NCBI GenBank assembly: GCA_016719295.1
Contig: JADKAF010000001.1
Location: 5,146,001-5,210,000 of the forward strand
Length of the DNA: 64,000 nt
Source of the DNA: Planctomycetota bacterium
GTDB taxonomy: Bacteria > Planctomycetota > UBA1135 > JADKAF01
Direction: 5' to 3'
Part shown: positions 35,767-44,046 of the stretch, one piece after another
How positions within the stretch are numbered: position 1 is the first letter of the stretch
Layout: the number at the start of each line of letters is the position of its first letter
Program-made: the position numbers and the translations under genes
Notes under the pieces: generated by a model
Told to the model about the DNA's origin: nothing
Database searches by the model: none
Seen by the model: the letters and a program-made list of their open reading frames with translations, nothing else

Positions 35767-37344
35767 TCAGCGCAGCCGGCGCACGCGCAGCGAAGCTGCA
35801 TCGAAGAGCGCGCGACCGCCGCGAGCGCGGAGCTCGGCGACGAGCTCGACCAGGAGCTGCTCCTCCTCGACCTCGAACTCGAACTGGAGCTGCTTCGCGT
35901 CGGCGTTCCCGAGAGCGCGCTGGGCCGCGTCCCGGCCGCTGACGCGCAACGCCGCGCCGCTGCTCGGATCCTGCTCGCGCGCCAGCACCTTCTCCAGGCG
36001 CACGCGTGCTTCGAAGACGTAGCGCCCTCTCGGCAGCAGCACGCGCTTCCGCCAAGAAGCCGCGCACGGATCGTTGCCGCAGGCGATGAGATAGACGCGC
36101 TTCGCACGCACGCTGTCTTGCTCGAGCACGGGATCGCCTTCCTCGATCTCTGCTTCGAAGCCGGTGATCGTCGCGCGGCCCTGGCTGTCGAAGCTCTGGA
36201 CCTTGGGCTCGGGGCGCTGCACCTGCTCCTGCAAGCTCTTCTCGCGGAGCTCCAGGCGCTCGACGAGCTCGCGTACGCGATCGGCGTGCGCGGCGGCGAG
36301 CTCCGGGTCGATCGAGCGCAGCACCGGCTGGAGGCGCGACGCGAGCTTCTTCGCGAGCGGAACCGACTTCTCGGTGAGGCGGAGCTCGCGCACGACCGCG
36401 GCGAGGATCGCGCGGTAGCGCTTCCGCCACGCCGGGTTCCGCATCACCGCCTGCGCGACGATCGCGTTCAGCGGATCGAGCACCGGCGCTTCGGGGTCTT
36501 GGAACACCTGATCCATGCCGTGGGGCAGGAAGCTCGCTTGCCCGCTCTTGGGATCGCAGTACAGCCGGTAGTTGTTCGCGGTGAGCGCGTAGCCGTCCCA
36601 GTGCCCGAGGCAGAGCTCGAGCGCCACGAAGCGCAGGAAGCGCTCGATGTCGAGCTGCTGCTCGAGGCGAATCCAGCGCGCCTGCGGATCCTCGTCGCGG
36701 CAGGCCTCGACGAGGGCGCGCAGATCGCCGCGATCGTCGACGCCCTTGCCGGCGTCCTTCTCGAGCTCGCCGTCGAGATCGGTGCAGAAGCCGCCGTCGT
36801 AGAGGTTCCCGCTGGCGTCGGGGAAGTGGCGGGCGAGGAAGAGGGGATCGAAGCCCTCCTTCAGCACGTAGAGCCCGAGGTCGCGTTCGTTCCAGCGGAC
36901 GCGCGCATGCGCGACGCGCGGCGCGGGCACGCCGGCGCGCGCGAGGATCTCAGAGCAGAGCGCTTCGCAGAGATAGCTCTCGTCCTGCACGGAGTTGTTG
37001 AGGTGCAGCTTCGCGAGCCCGTGGAAGCGCTGCTCTGCGTCCTCGCGATCCATCCGCAGCGTGAACGCCGGCTTGTCGTCGAGCTCGCGGAAGCTCCCGG
37101 CCGCCCCCTTCAGCTTCACCGCGACGCGCTGATAGACCTGCTTGCCGTCCTCGCGGAGCACGCACGCCACGTACTTCCGCGGGTCGGCGCGCAGCTGCTC
37201 CACCTCGGGCGGCGCGACCTCGAGCGTGAGCTCCACGACGCGGCCGGGCTCGAAGAACTTCGCGCTTGGATCCTGCGCGGCCGTGGGGGCAGCGAGGAGT
37301 GCCACGAGGGCGAGGGTGGTGGGCAGGAGTGCGGTGGGGAGCAC
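35767..37344 (-). CDS. Secreted CotH-family protein kinase-like protein
   Basis: 525 residues with a signal peptide ending APTAAQ. CotH-kinase signatures are present: VAVKLKGAAGSFRELDDKPAF (ATP-binding Lys region), LHLNNSVQDESYLCEALC, LGLYVLKEGFD, ALTANNYRLY and SFLPHGMDQVF. Bacillus CotH phosphorylates spore-coat proteins; planctomycetal homologues are secreted and of unknown target. The C-terminal ~110 residues form a beta-rich region (RYVFEARVRLEKVLARE). It converges with nothing and lies upstream of the palindromic element. Confidence 0.85.
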   Translation of the reverse strand: MLPTALLPTTLALVALLAAPTAAQDPSAKFFEPGRVVELTLEVAPPEVEQLRADPRKYVACVLREDGKQVYQRVAVKLKGAAGSFRELDDKPAFTLRMDREDAEQRFHGLAKLHLNNSVQDESYLCEALCSEILARAGVPAPRVAHARVRWNERDLGLYVLKEGFDPLFLARHFPDASGNLYDGGFCTDLDGELEKDAGKGVDDRGDLRALVEACRDEDPQARWIRLEQQLDIERFLRFVALELCLGHWDGYALTANNYRLYCDPKSGQASFLPHGMDQVFQDPEAPVLDPLNAIVAQAVMRNPAWRKRYRAILAAVVRELRLTEKSVPLAKKLASRLQPVLRSIDPELAAAHADRVRELVERLELREKSLQEQVQRPEPKVQSFDSQGRATITGFEAEIEEGDPVLEQDSVRAKRVYLIACGNDPCAASWRKRVLLPRGRYVFEARVRLEKVLAREQDPSSGAALRVSGRDAAQRALGNADAKQLQFEFEVEEEQLLVELVAELRARGGRALFDAASLRVRRLR

Positions 37345-37353
37345 GCTGCGCTT

Positions 37354-40300
37354 CTAGCCGCCAGGCCACTCCGCGGGCAAGCGCAGGGTCAGCTCCTCGG
37401 GCTCGGCGGTTCCCTCGAGGACGGTGATCGAGCCCAGCGCGAACTCCACATGCGGCGGGGAAGGGCTGCCCACCTTCGCGATCCACGTGCCGCTGATCAT
37501 GCGCCCGCGCGTGCGTCCCTCGGCATCGCTGCGCGGCAGATAGACCTCGTGCCTCGAGTCCTCGAAGGCGAAGTAGGTGCGCACGCCGACGACAGGCGCA
37601 CCGGCCGCATCGAGGAGGCGCAGGCGCACGGCTCCGGAGCGGATGTCGAACCGGCGCTCGCAGGTGCCGCCCGCCTCCAGGTCGACCTCCGTCGTCGCCG
37701 GTAGATCGTAGGTTCCGTCTAGGGCGGGATCCGGCAATCGCCCCTGCACTTGATAGTGCCCGGCCTCGAGCCAGATCTCGAAGCGGCCTTCTCCATCGGT
37801 CATTGCGTAGGCGTGGCTGATGTGCGCCGCGGCCTCCGGTCGTTTCATGCGGCCGATGATCTGGATCGGACGATGTGCGAACGACGTGCCATCGAGGAAG
37901 AGCTGGCCGCGCAGGCAGGCCAGGTGGAGATCGGGGCGCTCGAAGACCAGCTCGCGCGTCTCGCCGTCGCGGAGATCGGTGACGGGACCCAAGTCGACGA
38001 AATGGGTTCGCACACTGATGGGGCCTCCCGATACCGAGGTGAGATGCGCTTGATGATAGAGGAGCTGAAGCGTCCAGCTCCCCGGTGGCACGCCGCGGAT
38101 CTCGAAGCTGCCGTCTTCGGCGAGGACATGCGTCGCACGCGAGCGGTGATCGGAGTTCTTCGGCGGCACGATCTCGCGCTTGTCTCTCTCGGTGCGCACG
38201 AGCTGCACGCTGGGACCGCGCGTCGCGTCGCCTCCCGCACGCCGGAACGGCGGGAGGATCGTCGGCGGACCGAGACGGCCAACGACGCGAGCACCCCCGC
38301 CGACGGCGACGACCAACGTAGTCGACTCGCTGAGGAGGAGATCGGAGCGGTGGTAGGAAAGATGGGACGATCCGGTCACTCGCAGCGCCAGCGGGACATG
38401 GGCCGTCGCGCGCAGCGCCACGGCGCCGCTCTCGTCGGTGGTCCCTTCGTCATGGATGATCGCCCGAGGAAAGCTGTCGAAGCTCTCCGAGTGGAATGCC
38501 TGAAGCGTGGTGCGCTCGTCGAAGGCGGCTCCCTGAATGGGCTCGACGAGGTAGACCTGCGACCCAGGTCGCGGCCGTTGCTCGAGGTCCTCGACGCGCA
38601 CCTGCAGGAGCGCTGCACGAGCGAGCTGCACCCGGATCGGCGTCATGCTATCGCGGACCTCGATGAGCATCGGAGCGCTCCGTTCCCACTGGCGATCGGT
38701 GGGATCGACCTGCAGCGTGTAGCGACCGCGCGGGATGTTGCGTAGCGCGAGCTCGCCGCCGGGATGCTCCTCGGTCGTCATGCGGACCGCCGCGGCGAAG
38801 TCGGAGCCTCCTCGCGTCGCGTTGGCGCGATCGGCGATGAGGCGGATCGTGAAGCTCTCGATGGCTTGGTCGCCTTGGGCGGCGCGAACTGCGATCGAGA
38901 CATCCAATCCGCGTCGAAGCACGATGCGCAGATTGCTTGTGCCCCAAGCGATAGGACCTTCGATGGACGAGGTCTCGTGGCTCTGCGAATCGGCATAGAG
39001 ATGGGATGGGGGCTGGGATGCTTCGTTGTCTGCTTCGAGGGTCCAACTCCCATCCCCTTGGGTGTACACGGGATTCACACCGAGGTAGTTCGTCCGGATC
39101 GTCGCTCCTGGAATCGGTCGACCTTGCTCGTTCACGGCCACACCCGAGATCTTGGGTCGGTACGGTTTCTCCGGCAGGCGAATCTCCGTGAAGAGCTCGA
39201 GATGACCCGCCTGGATCTCCAGCGCATGCGGCTCGGGTAACGGCTTGCCTGCGACCTCGAGGAACCACGTGCCACGAGACAGCCGCTCCTCGATCGTGAA
39301 GCTACCGTCCAGTCGTGTCAGCGTGTCGGCATTGGGCGTTCGATCCGCTGCGTCAGCTGGGCCCGCGTTCGATCGCGGAGTGAGAGCCGAGATCTGCACT
39401 CGCGCCAGCGGCGTTCCATCTGCCTCTTTCACGAAGCCGCTCACGATGCAGCCGCGCTCCAAGAGAATGTCGCCGAGCTCCACGCGCTCGCCGCGCGCGA
39501 TCTCGCGTCGAGCGCTCTGCCAGCGCACTCGTTCCGGAGGCTCGAGGAGCAGGTCGAAGCGATACCCGCTCGCCGCTTCGAAGCGCACGTCGAAGACGCC
39601 ATCGGCGCCGGTGACCAGCGGTGCCGGAGCGCTCCACGGTTCGGGTGCCTTCCGATCGCGCTGCGACGGCGGTCGGGCACTCAAGATCACCCGCACTCCC
39701 GCCAGCGGAGCGCCTTGCTCGTCCACGCAGCGGCCGAGATAGCTCGCCCGCGCGTCGCTTTCGCGCGGAGGCTCCACGGCGTTGGCTGCGCTCTCGCTCG
39801 GCTCTTCTTGCCGCAGGACGCGCGGCACCTCTGCGCTCGCGGCGAGGGCACTCGACGCCATCTCGGTGCGCACCTCCGCGCTGGGCGAGCGCTCGATCCG
39901 CGGTCGCTCTGCTTCGCGCGTGGCCAACCAGGCCACGGCGCTCATTCCGACGATCAGCAGCGCTCCGACGATCAGCTTCGCTTGCATGAGAGCTCCCCAG
40001 AGGAAGAGTGCCGCGCTGCTCCCGCTGGTGCTCGCGGGAAGCGCGAGCGACGCGGGGACCGCGAGAGGAGCGAACGCCCCGCGCCAATCGGCTCCGAGCT
40101 CGCGCTCGAGTCGTGCGCGCAGCGCTTGCAGCCCGCGGTGCAGCCAGGTCTTCACCGTCGCGACGGGAACCTCGAGCTCCTGCGCGATCGCGCGCGGAGG
40201 ACGCCCCTCGTAGTAGCGCAGTAGGATCGCTCTCCGCTGCATCGGCTCGAGCTCGAGGACCGCGTTGGCCAGCCTCGTCTGCAGCTCGAACGCGGCGACC

Positions 40301-40590
40301 ACCTCGTCCGCGGCCGGCACTCGCTCGGGGCGCGCGACGCGCGATTCGCGCGACGCGTTGCGCTGCGCCTGTCGCCGAAGGCGCAGCGCGCGCCGGCGCA
40401 CTACGCTCGCGAGCCACGCCTTCCAGCGCGTCGGCGCGTGCGGCGGGTGCGCCCACGCGGCGGCCAGCGTCTCCTGCACGGCATCGTCGGCGAGATCCGG
40501 GCTCGCCAGCAGCGGCGCCACCAGCTCGCGCAGCCACGACGCGTGAGCCAGGAGCTCGGAGAGCTCGGGGAGTTCGTGCCGCGGTTCCAT
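37354..40590 (-). CDS. ECF sigma factor fused through a membrane helix to a CnaB/carboxypeptidase-regulatory-like region
   Basis: 1078 residues. Residues ~15-90 are sigma region 2 (LADDAVQETLAAAWAHP) and ~110-165 region 4 (LELEPMQRRAILLRYYEG, helix-turn-helix VPVATVKTWLHRGLQALR). A single membrane helix follows (KLIVGALLIVGMSAVAWLA, ~205-225). Residues ~280-1075 contain repeated carboxypeptidase-regulatory/CnaB-like beta-sandwiches (GRCVDEQGAPLAGVRVILSA, GVAVNEQGRPIPGATIRT, GRFEIWLEAGHYQVQG). One continuous ORF gives a sigma factor with its own predicted extracytoplasmic part. Fusions of this kind are known in Planctomycetota ECF groups. How the sigma part reaches the chromosome (proteolysis, or acting at the membrane) is unknown. 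Confidence 0.85.
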   Translation of the reverse strand: MEPRHELPELSELLAHASWLRELVAPLLASPDLADDAVQETLAAAWAHPPHAPTRWKAWLASVVRRRALRLRRQAQRNASRESRVARPERVPAADEVVAAFELQTRLANAVLELEPMQRRAILLRYYEGRPPRAIAQELEVPVATVKTWLHRGLQALRARLERELGADWRGAFAPLAVPASLALPASTSGSSAALFLWGALMQAKLIVGALLIVGMSAVAWLATREAERPRIERSPSAEVRTEMASSALAASAEVPRVLRQEEPSESAANAVEPPRESDARASYLGRCVDEQGAPLAGVRVILSARPPSQRDRKAPEPWSAPAPLVTGADGVFDVRFEAASGYRFDLLLEPPERVRWQSARREIARGERVELGDILLERGCIVSGFVKEADGTPLARVQISALTPRSNAGPADAADRTPNADTLTRLDGSFTIEERLSRGTWFLEVAGKPLPEPHALEIQAGHLELFTEIRLPEKPYRPKISGVAVNEQGRPIPGATIRTNYLGVNPVYTQGDGSWTLEADNEASQPPSHLYADSQSHETSSIEGPIAWGTSNLRIVLRRGLDVSIAVRAAQGDQAIESFTIRLIADRANATRGGSDFAAAVRMTTEEHPGGELALRNIPRGRYTLQVDPTDRQWERSAPMLIEVRDSMTPIRVQLARAALLQVRVEDLEQRPRPGSQVYLVEPIQGAAFDERTTLQAFHSESFDSFPRAIIHDEGTTDESGAVALRATAHVPLALRVTGSSHLSYHRSDLLLSESTTLVVAVGGGARVVGRLGPPTILPPFRRAGGDATRGPSVQLVRTERDKREIVPPKNSDHRSRATHVLAEDGSFEIRGVPPGSWTLQLLYHQAHLTSVSGGPISVRTHFVDLGPVTDLRDGETRELVFERPDLHLACLRGQLFLDGTSFAHRPIQIIGRMKRPEAAAHISHAYAMTDGEGRFEIWLEAGHYQVQGRLPDPALDGTYDLPATTEVDLEAGGTCERRFDIRSGAVRLRLLDAAGAPVVGVRTYFAFEDSRHEVYLPRSDAEGRTRGRMISGTWIAKVGSPSPPHVEFALGSITVLEGTAEPEELTLRLPAEWPGG

Positions 40591-40765
40591 CGCGCTCCAT
40601 CATTCCCGCGCGCTGGGAAACGACTTCACGGGAGCCGAGAATTCGCCGCGAGCCGCCTTCGAGCTGCGGGGCGCGCTCTCCGCCGCGCGCACTCGAAGTT
40701 CGAGCGGATCGACCTAGCAGGTCCGGGTCGGCTCGCGTCCGAGCGACACGCAGCGAGGAGGAACC

Positions 40766-42547
40766 TTGGAAGACCGTTGGATCGCCCTCGGCATCGGAGC
40801 GCTCGTGCTCGGGCTCTTCCTCTGGAATCGCCTGCGGCTCGAGGTGGTGGGACTCCTCGCGCTCGTCGCCGTGGTGCTGAGCGGGCTGGTCCCTTTGGAG
40901 GTCGCGGTGAGCGGCTTCGCCAACGAGGCCTTGCTCACGGTGGCGGCGATGTTCGTGCTCTCGGCGGCGCTCGTGCGGACCGGCGGCGCCGATGTCCTCG
41001 CGCGGCTGCTCGGCAAGCTCGCGCGGGGCTCGGAGCTGCGTCTCCTCGCCGCTTCGCTGCTGCTCGTGATGCCTCTCAGCGCCTTCGTGAACAACACGCC
41101 GATCGTCGCGGTGATGATCCCGGTCGTGCTCGGGCTTTGTCGCGAGATGGGCGCCGCGCCCTCGCGCCTCCTGATGCCGATCAGCTTCGCGAGCCAGCTC
41201 GGCGGGACGCTCACCCTGATCGGCACGAGCACGAACCTGCTCGTCGCGGGCCTCGTCGTGGACCTCGGGCTCCCCGCACTCGGCCTCTTCGACATCAGCC
41301 TTCCCGCCGGAGCGCTCCTGCTCGTGGGCGCGCTCTATCTGCTCACGATCGGGCGCTGGCTCTGCCCCGAGCGCCGGAGCGCCGCCGATCTCGTGCAGCG
41401 CTACGAGCTGCGGGACTACCTCGCGACCCTCGTCGTGCCGGCGGGCTCCGCGCTCGCCGGGCAGACGCTGCGGCAGCTCGGGTTCCAACAGCGCTTCGGT
41501 CTGCAGGTGCTGCGCATCGACAGCGCGCGGCGACGCCTGCACGCACCGGGCCCCGATGCCGAGCTGCACGAGGGCGATCGCCTGCTCGTCGAAGGCAAGG
41601 CGGCCGATATCGCTCGCGTGCAGGAAGAGCAGGGCCTCTCCCTCCTCGCGGAGAAGGACATGCGTGTCGTCGAGAACGGCGACGCGGGGGAGAGCGCGCG
41701 CTGGTGCGAGCTCCTGGTCGCGCCGCGCTGCCGCTGGATCAATCGGCGGCTCTCCGAAGCCGATCTACCGGCGCGCTTCGGCGCCATGGTGCTCGGCGTG
41801 CAACGCGCCGGCAGCGCGATCCAAGTGCAGCTCCCGCGCGTGCGACTGCAGGCAGGGGACCTCTTGCTCGTCCAGATCCGGCCGAGCGATCTGCCGCGCA
41901 TCCACGCGAGCGGCGACTTCGCCGTCCTGGGGACGGTGGACGTGCCCACCGATCGACGTGCCAAGCTCGGCATCGCGCTCGCGGTCCTCGTCTCCGTCGT
42001 CGCGAGCTCGGCGCTCGGTGGGATCCCGATCCTGCTCGCCGCGCTGCTCGGCTGCCTCGTGCTCTTCCTCACCGGCTGCCTGACGCCGGAAGAAGCCTAC
42101 GCCGAGATCGACTGGTCGGTCCTGATCCTCATCGCCACGATGCTGCCCCTCGGTGTCGCGATGCAGAAGAGCGGCGCCGCGGCCTGGATCACGGAACAGG
42201 TCCTCTCCGTGGCCGCGCCGTACGGGCCGGCGGCGGCGCTCGCGGGGCTCTACCTCCTGGCCTCGCTGCTCACCGCGGTGATCAGCAACAACGCCGCCGC
42301 CGTGGTGTTGACTCCCATCGCGGTCGCCACGGGCCAAGAGCTCGGCGTCTCGCCGATGCCCTTCGTCGTCGCGGTGATGCTCGCCGCGTCGAACAGCTTC
42401 CTGACGCCGATCGGCTACCAGACCAACACCTTCGTCTTCGGCCCCGGAAACTATCGCTTCGGCGACTTCGTGCGCGTCGGCGGCCCGCTCAATCTCCTGC
42501 TCGTCCTCGCGGCCGCACTCGTGATCCCGCGCTTCTTCCCATTCTGA
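40766..42547 (+). CDS. SLC13-family transporter with two TrkA-C (RCK_C) domains
   Basis: 593 residues starting at TTG 40766, chosen for the near-perfect GAGGAGG site eight bases upstream. Residues ~1-200 and ~395-593 are membrane halves with the SLC13 hairpins FVNNTPIVAVMIPVVLG and ISNNAAAVVLTPIAVA. Between them lie two TrkA-C domains (~205-290, ~305-385; VVPAGSALAGQTLRQLG, AELHEGDRLLVEG and LQAGDLLLVQIRP). This architecture matches sulfate/SAC1-type permeases and YfbS. Substrate unknown. It is divergent from the sigma-factor fusion gene. Confidence 0.88.
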   Translation: MEDRWIALGIGALVLGLFLWNRLRLEVVGLLALVAVVLSGLVPLEVAVSGFANEALLTVAAMFVLSAALVRTGGADVLARLLGKLARGSELRLLAASLLLVMPLSAFVNNTPIVAVMIPVVLGLCREMGAAPSRLLMPISFASQLGGTLTLIGTSTNLLVAGLVVDLGLPALGLFDISLPAGALLLVGALYLLTIGRWLCPERRSAADLVQRYELRDYLATLVVPAGSALAGQTLRQLGFQQRFGLQVLRIDSARRRLHAPGPDAELHEGDRLLVEGKAADIARVQEEQGLSLLAEKDMRVVENGDAGESARWCELLVAPRCRWINRRLSEADLPARFGAMVLGVQRAGSAIQVQLPRVRLQAGDLLLVQIRPSDLPRIHASGDFAVLGTVDVPTDRRAKLGIALAVLVSVVASSALGGIPILLAALLGCLVLFLTGCLTPEEAYAEIDWSVLILIATMLPLGVAMQKSGAAAWITEQVLSVAAPYGPAAALAGLYLLASLLTAVISNNAAAVVLTPIAVATGQELGVSPMPFVVAVMLAASNSFLTPIGYQTNTFVFGPGNYRFGDFVRVGGPLNLLLVLAAALVIPRFFPF

Positions 42548-42595
42548 GCGCCGCGCGCGCTAAGCTACCGCGCCCTCAACCGAGGAACTCCGTCC

Positions 42596-43114
42596 ATGCC
42601 CACGTTCTCGGCCAGGCGATCGTTCGCGTTCTCGGTCCTCGTTCTCCTCGCCGGTTGCCAGGCCCGGCAGACACAGGAGCGCGTGCCGGACCCCGCTCCG
42701 CAGAAGCCTGCGCGCTCCGCCGACGCCTTGGAGCTCGGCAACTTCTCCGTGAGCCTGAGCGTGAAGGACCTCGCCGTCTCGCGCGCCTTCTACGAGAAGC
42801 TCGGCTTCCGCGTGATCGGCGGCGTCGCGGAACAGAACTGGCTCATCCTGCAGAACGAGAACTGCACGATCGGCCTCTTCCAAGGCATGTTCCCGAAGAA
42901 CATGCTGACCTTCAATCCGGGCTGGGATCGCGACAAGCAAACCCTCGCCGACTTCCAGGACGTGCGCGAGCTGCAGGCGCTGCTGAAGGCCCGCGGCATC
43001 GCGTTCGACGTCGAGGCCGACGCGAGCACGACCGGACCGGCGAGCTTCGTGATCACCGATCCCGACGGGAACCCGATCCTCGTCGATCAGCATGTGGATC
43101 GGCCGAAGCGCTAG
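42596..43114 (+). CDS. VOC/glyoxalase-fold lipoprotein
   Basis: 172 residues. A lipobox (LVLLAGC, Cys near 21) marks it as a lipoprotein. Residues ~45-168 are a single VOC domain: FSVSLSVKDLAVSRAFYEKLGF, WLILQNENCTIGLFQG and SFVITDPDGNPILVDQH. Cytosolic members are common; an exported, anchored form is less usual. Metal ligands are not obvious, so binding rather than catalysis is possible. Its 3' end overlaps the convergent DUF4143 remnant by four bases. Confidence 0.82.
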   Translation: MPTFSARRSFAFSVLVLLAGCQARQTQERVPDPAPQKPARSADALELGNFSVSLSVKDLAVSRAFYEKLGFRVIGGVAEQNWLILQNENCTIGLFQGMFPKNMLTFNPGWDRDKQTLADFQDVRELQALLKARGIAFDVEADASTTGPASFVITDPDGNPILVDQHVDRPKR

Positions 43115-43674
43115 CCGCTCTCGCTCTCGAGCAGCCAAAGGTACGCCGGAAGCACTTCGATCCCTTCGGGCGCGCTCCGTGGCAGTCCCGCGCGCGTCGC
43201 GCTGATCCATAGGCGACGCGCGTGTGGATGAGCCGCGCCCGCTTCGACCAACGCGCGGAGCTCTCGCTCCGCCGTCGCGGGATCGGTGGCGTCGGCGCAG
43301 CATTGGATCAGCGCTTCGTCTCCCGCGGGGAAGCGGGCGAGGAAGTCGACTTCGTAGCCGCTGGTGGTGCGCACATAGGTCACTTCCGCGCGTCGACGCT
43401 CCAGCTCGAGGAGCACGCAGGTCTCGAGCGCATGACCGAGGTTCGCGCGGCGCGCGCGATCGAAGATCGGGATCAGACCGGTGTCGATGGGATAGACCTT
43501 GCGCGGGTTCACCATGCGCTGACGTTCGGAGCTGGACTCCATCCACACGCAGCGGATGAGGAAGCAGTCCTCGAGGTGAGCGAGGAGCGCATGTACGGAG
43601 TCCTTCGCTACGGCGTAGCCCTGCGAGCGCAGCGCCCCGTAGAACTTCTCGGCGGAGAAGAGGCCGGCGGCCCC
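43111..43674 (-). pseudogene. 5'-truncated AAA/DUF4143 ATPase
   Basis: About 187 codons matching only the C-terminal DUF4143 part: FSAEKFYGALRSQGYAVAKD, LLAHLEDCFLIRC, KVYPIDTGLIPIFD and the nuclease-like YEVDFLARFPAGDEALIQC. The ATPase half with Walker motifs is missing: going upstream, the frame ends at the TGA of the DUF3253 gene (43675). There is no plausible promoter or start. Layout is the same as residues ~190-380 of the intact DUF4143 ATPase at 19743-20903, but sequence is clearly divergent. Probably a remnant. Confidence 0.75.
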
Positions 43675-44046
43675 TCAGCGCAGCGCGAGCCGCACCGGCC
43701 CGCGCATCGCCGCGGCATCGATCGCGCGGCCCTTCTGCAGCACGACGATCCGGCCCTCCGCTGCGAGGCGGCGCGCTGCAGAGCGCACATCCTCCAGGTG
43801 CTCGCGCCAGCTCGCCGGGAACTGCTGCCGTGCGATCTCGGAAGGGCAGATCGAGCTCGCGCGCGGCAGCGCGCGCAGACGCTCCAGGATCGCCTGCTCG
43901 AGCGCGCCGTGGTGCGCGTGCCGCACCGCGCGGCGGCAGCGCTCGCCGCAATAGCGGACCTCGTCCCAGCAGCGTTCCCAGCGCTTGCGGTAGGTCATCG
44001 CCCGCCCGCAGTGGGCGCAGAGCTTGGTCTCGTGCGGAGCGCTCAT
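43675..44046 (-). CDS. DUF2256 and DUF3253 domain protein
   Basis: 123 residues. Residues ~8-42 are DUF2256, a small zinc-binding motif with CAHCGRAMTYRKRWERCWDEV and YCGERCRR (four Cys). Residues ~48-120 are DUF3253, a winged-helix-like fold (SICPSEIARQQFPASWREH, AARRLAAEGRIVVLQKG). The two-domain combination beside photolyase/cryptochrome genes is found in many bacteria. ATG 44046 overlaps the photolyase stop by four bases, so the two are co-translated. Function unknown; DNA or RNA binding is plausible. Confidence 0.85.
   Translation of the reverse strand: MSAPHETKLCAHCGRAMTYRKRWERCWDEVRYCGERCRRAVRHAHHGALEQAILERLRALPRASSICPSEIARQQFPASWREHLEDVRSAARRLAAEGRIVVLQKGRAIDAAAMRGPVRLALR

Noticed and set aside
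40591..40765. An ATG start for the SLC13/TrkA-C transporter
   Set aside because: No in-frame ATG gives a better N-terminus; TTG 40766 has a near-perfect ribosome site and a complete first helix.
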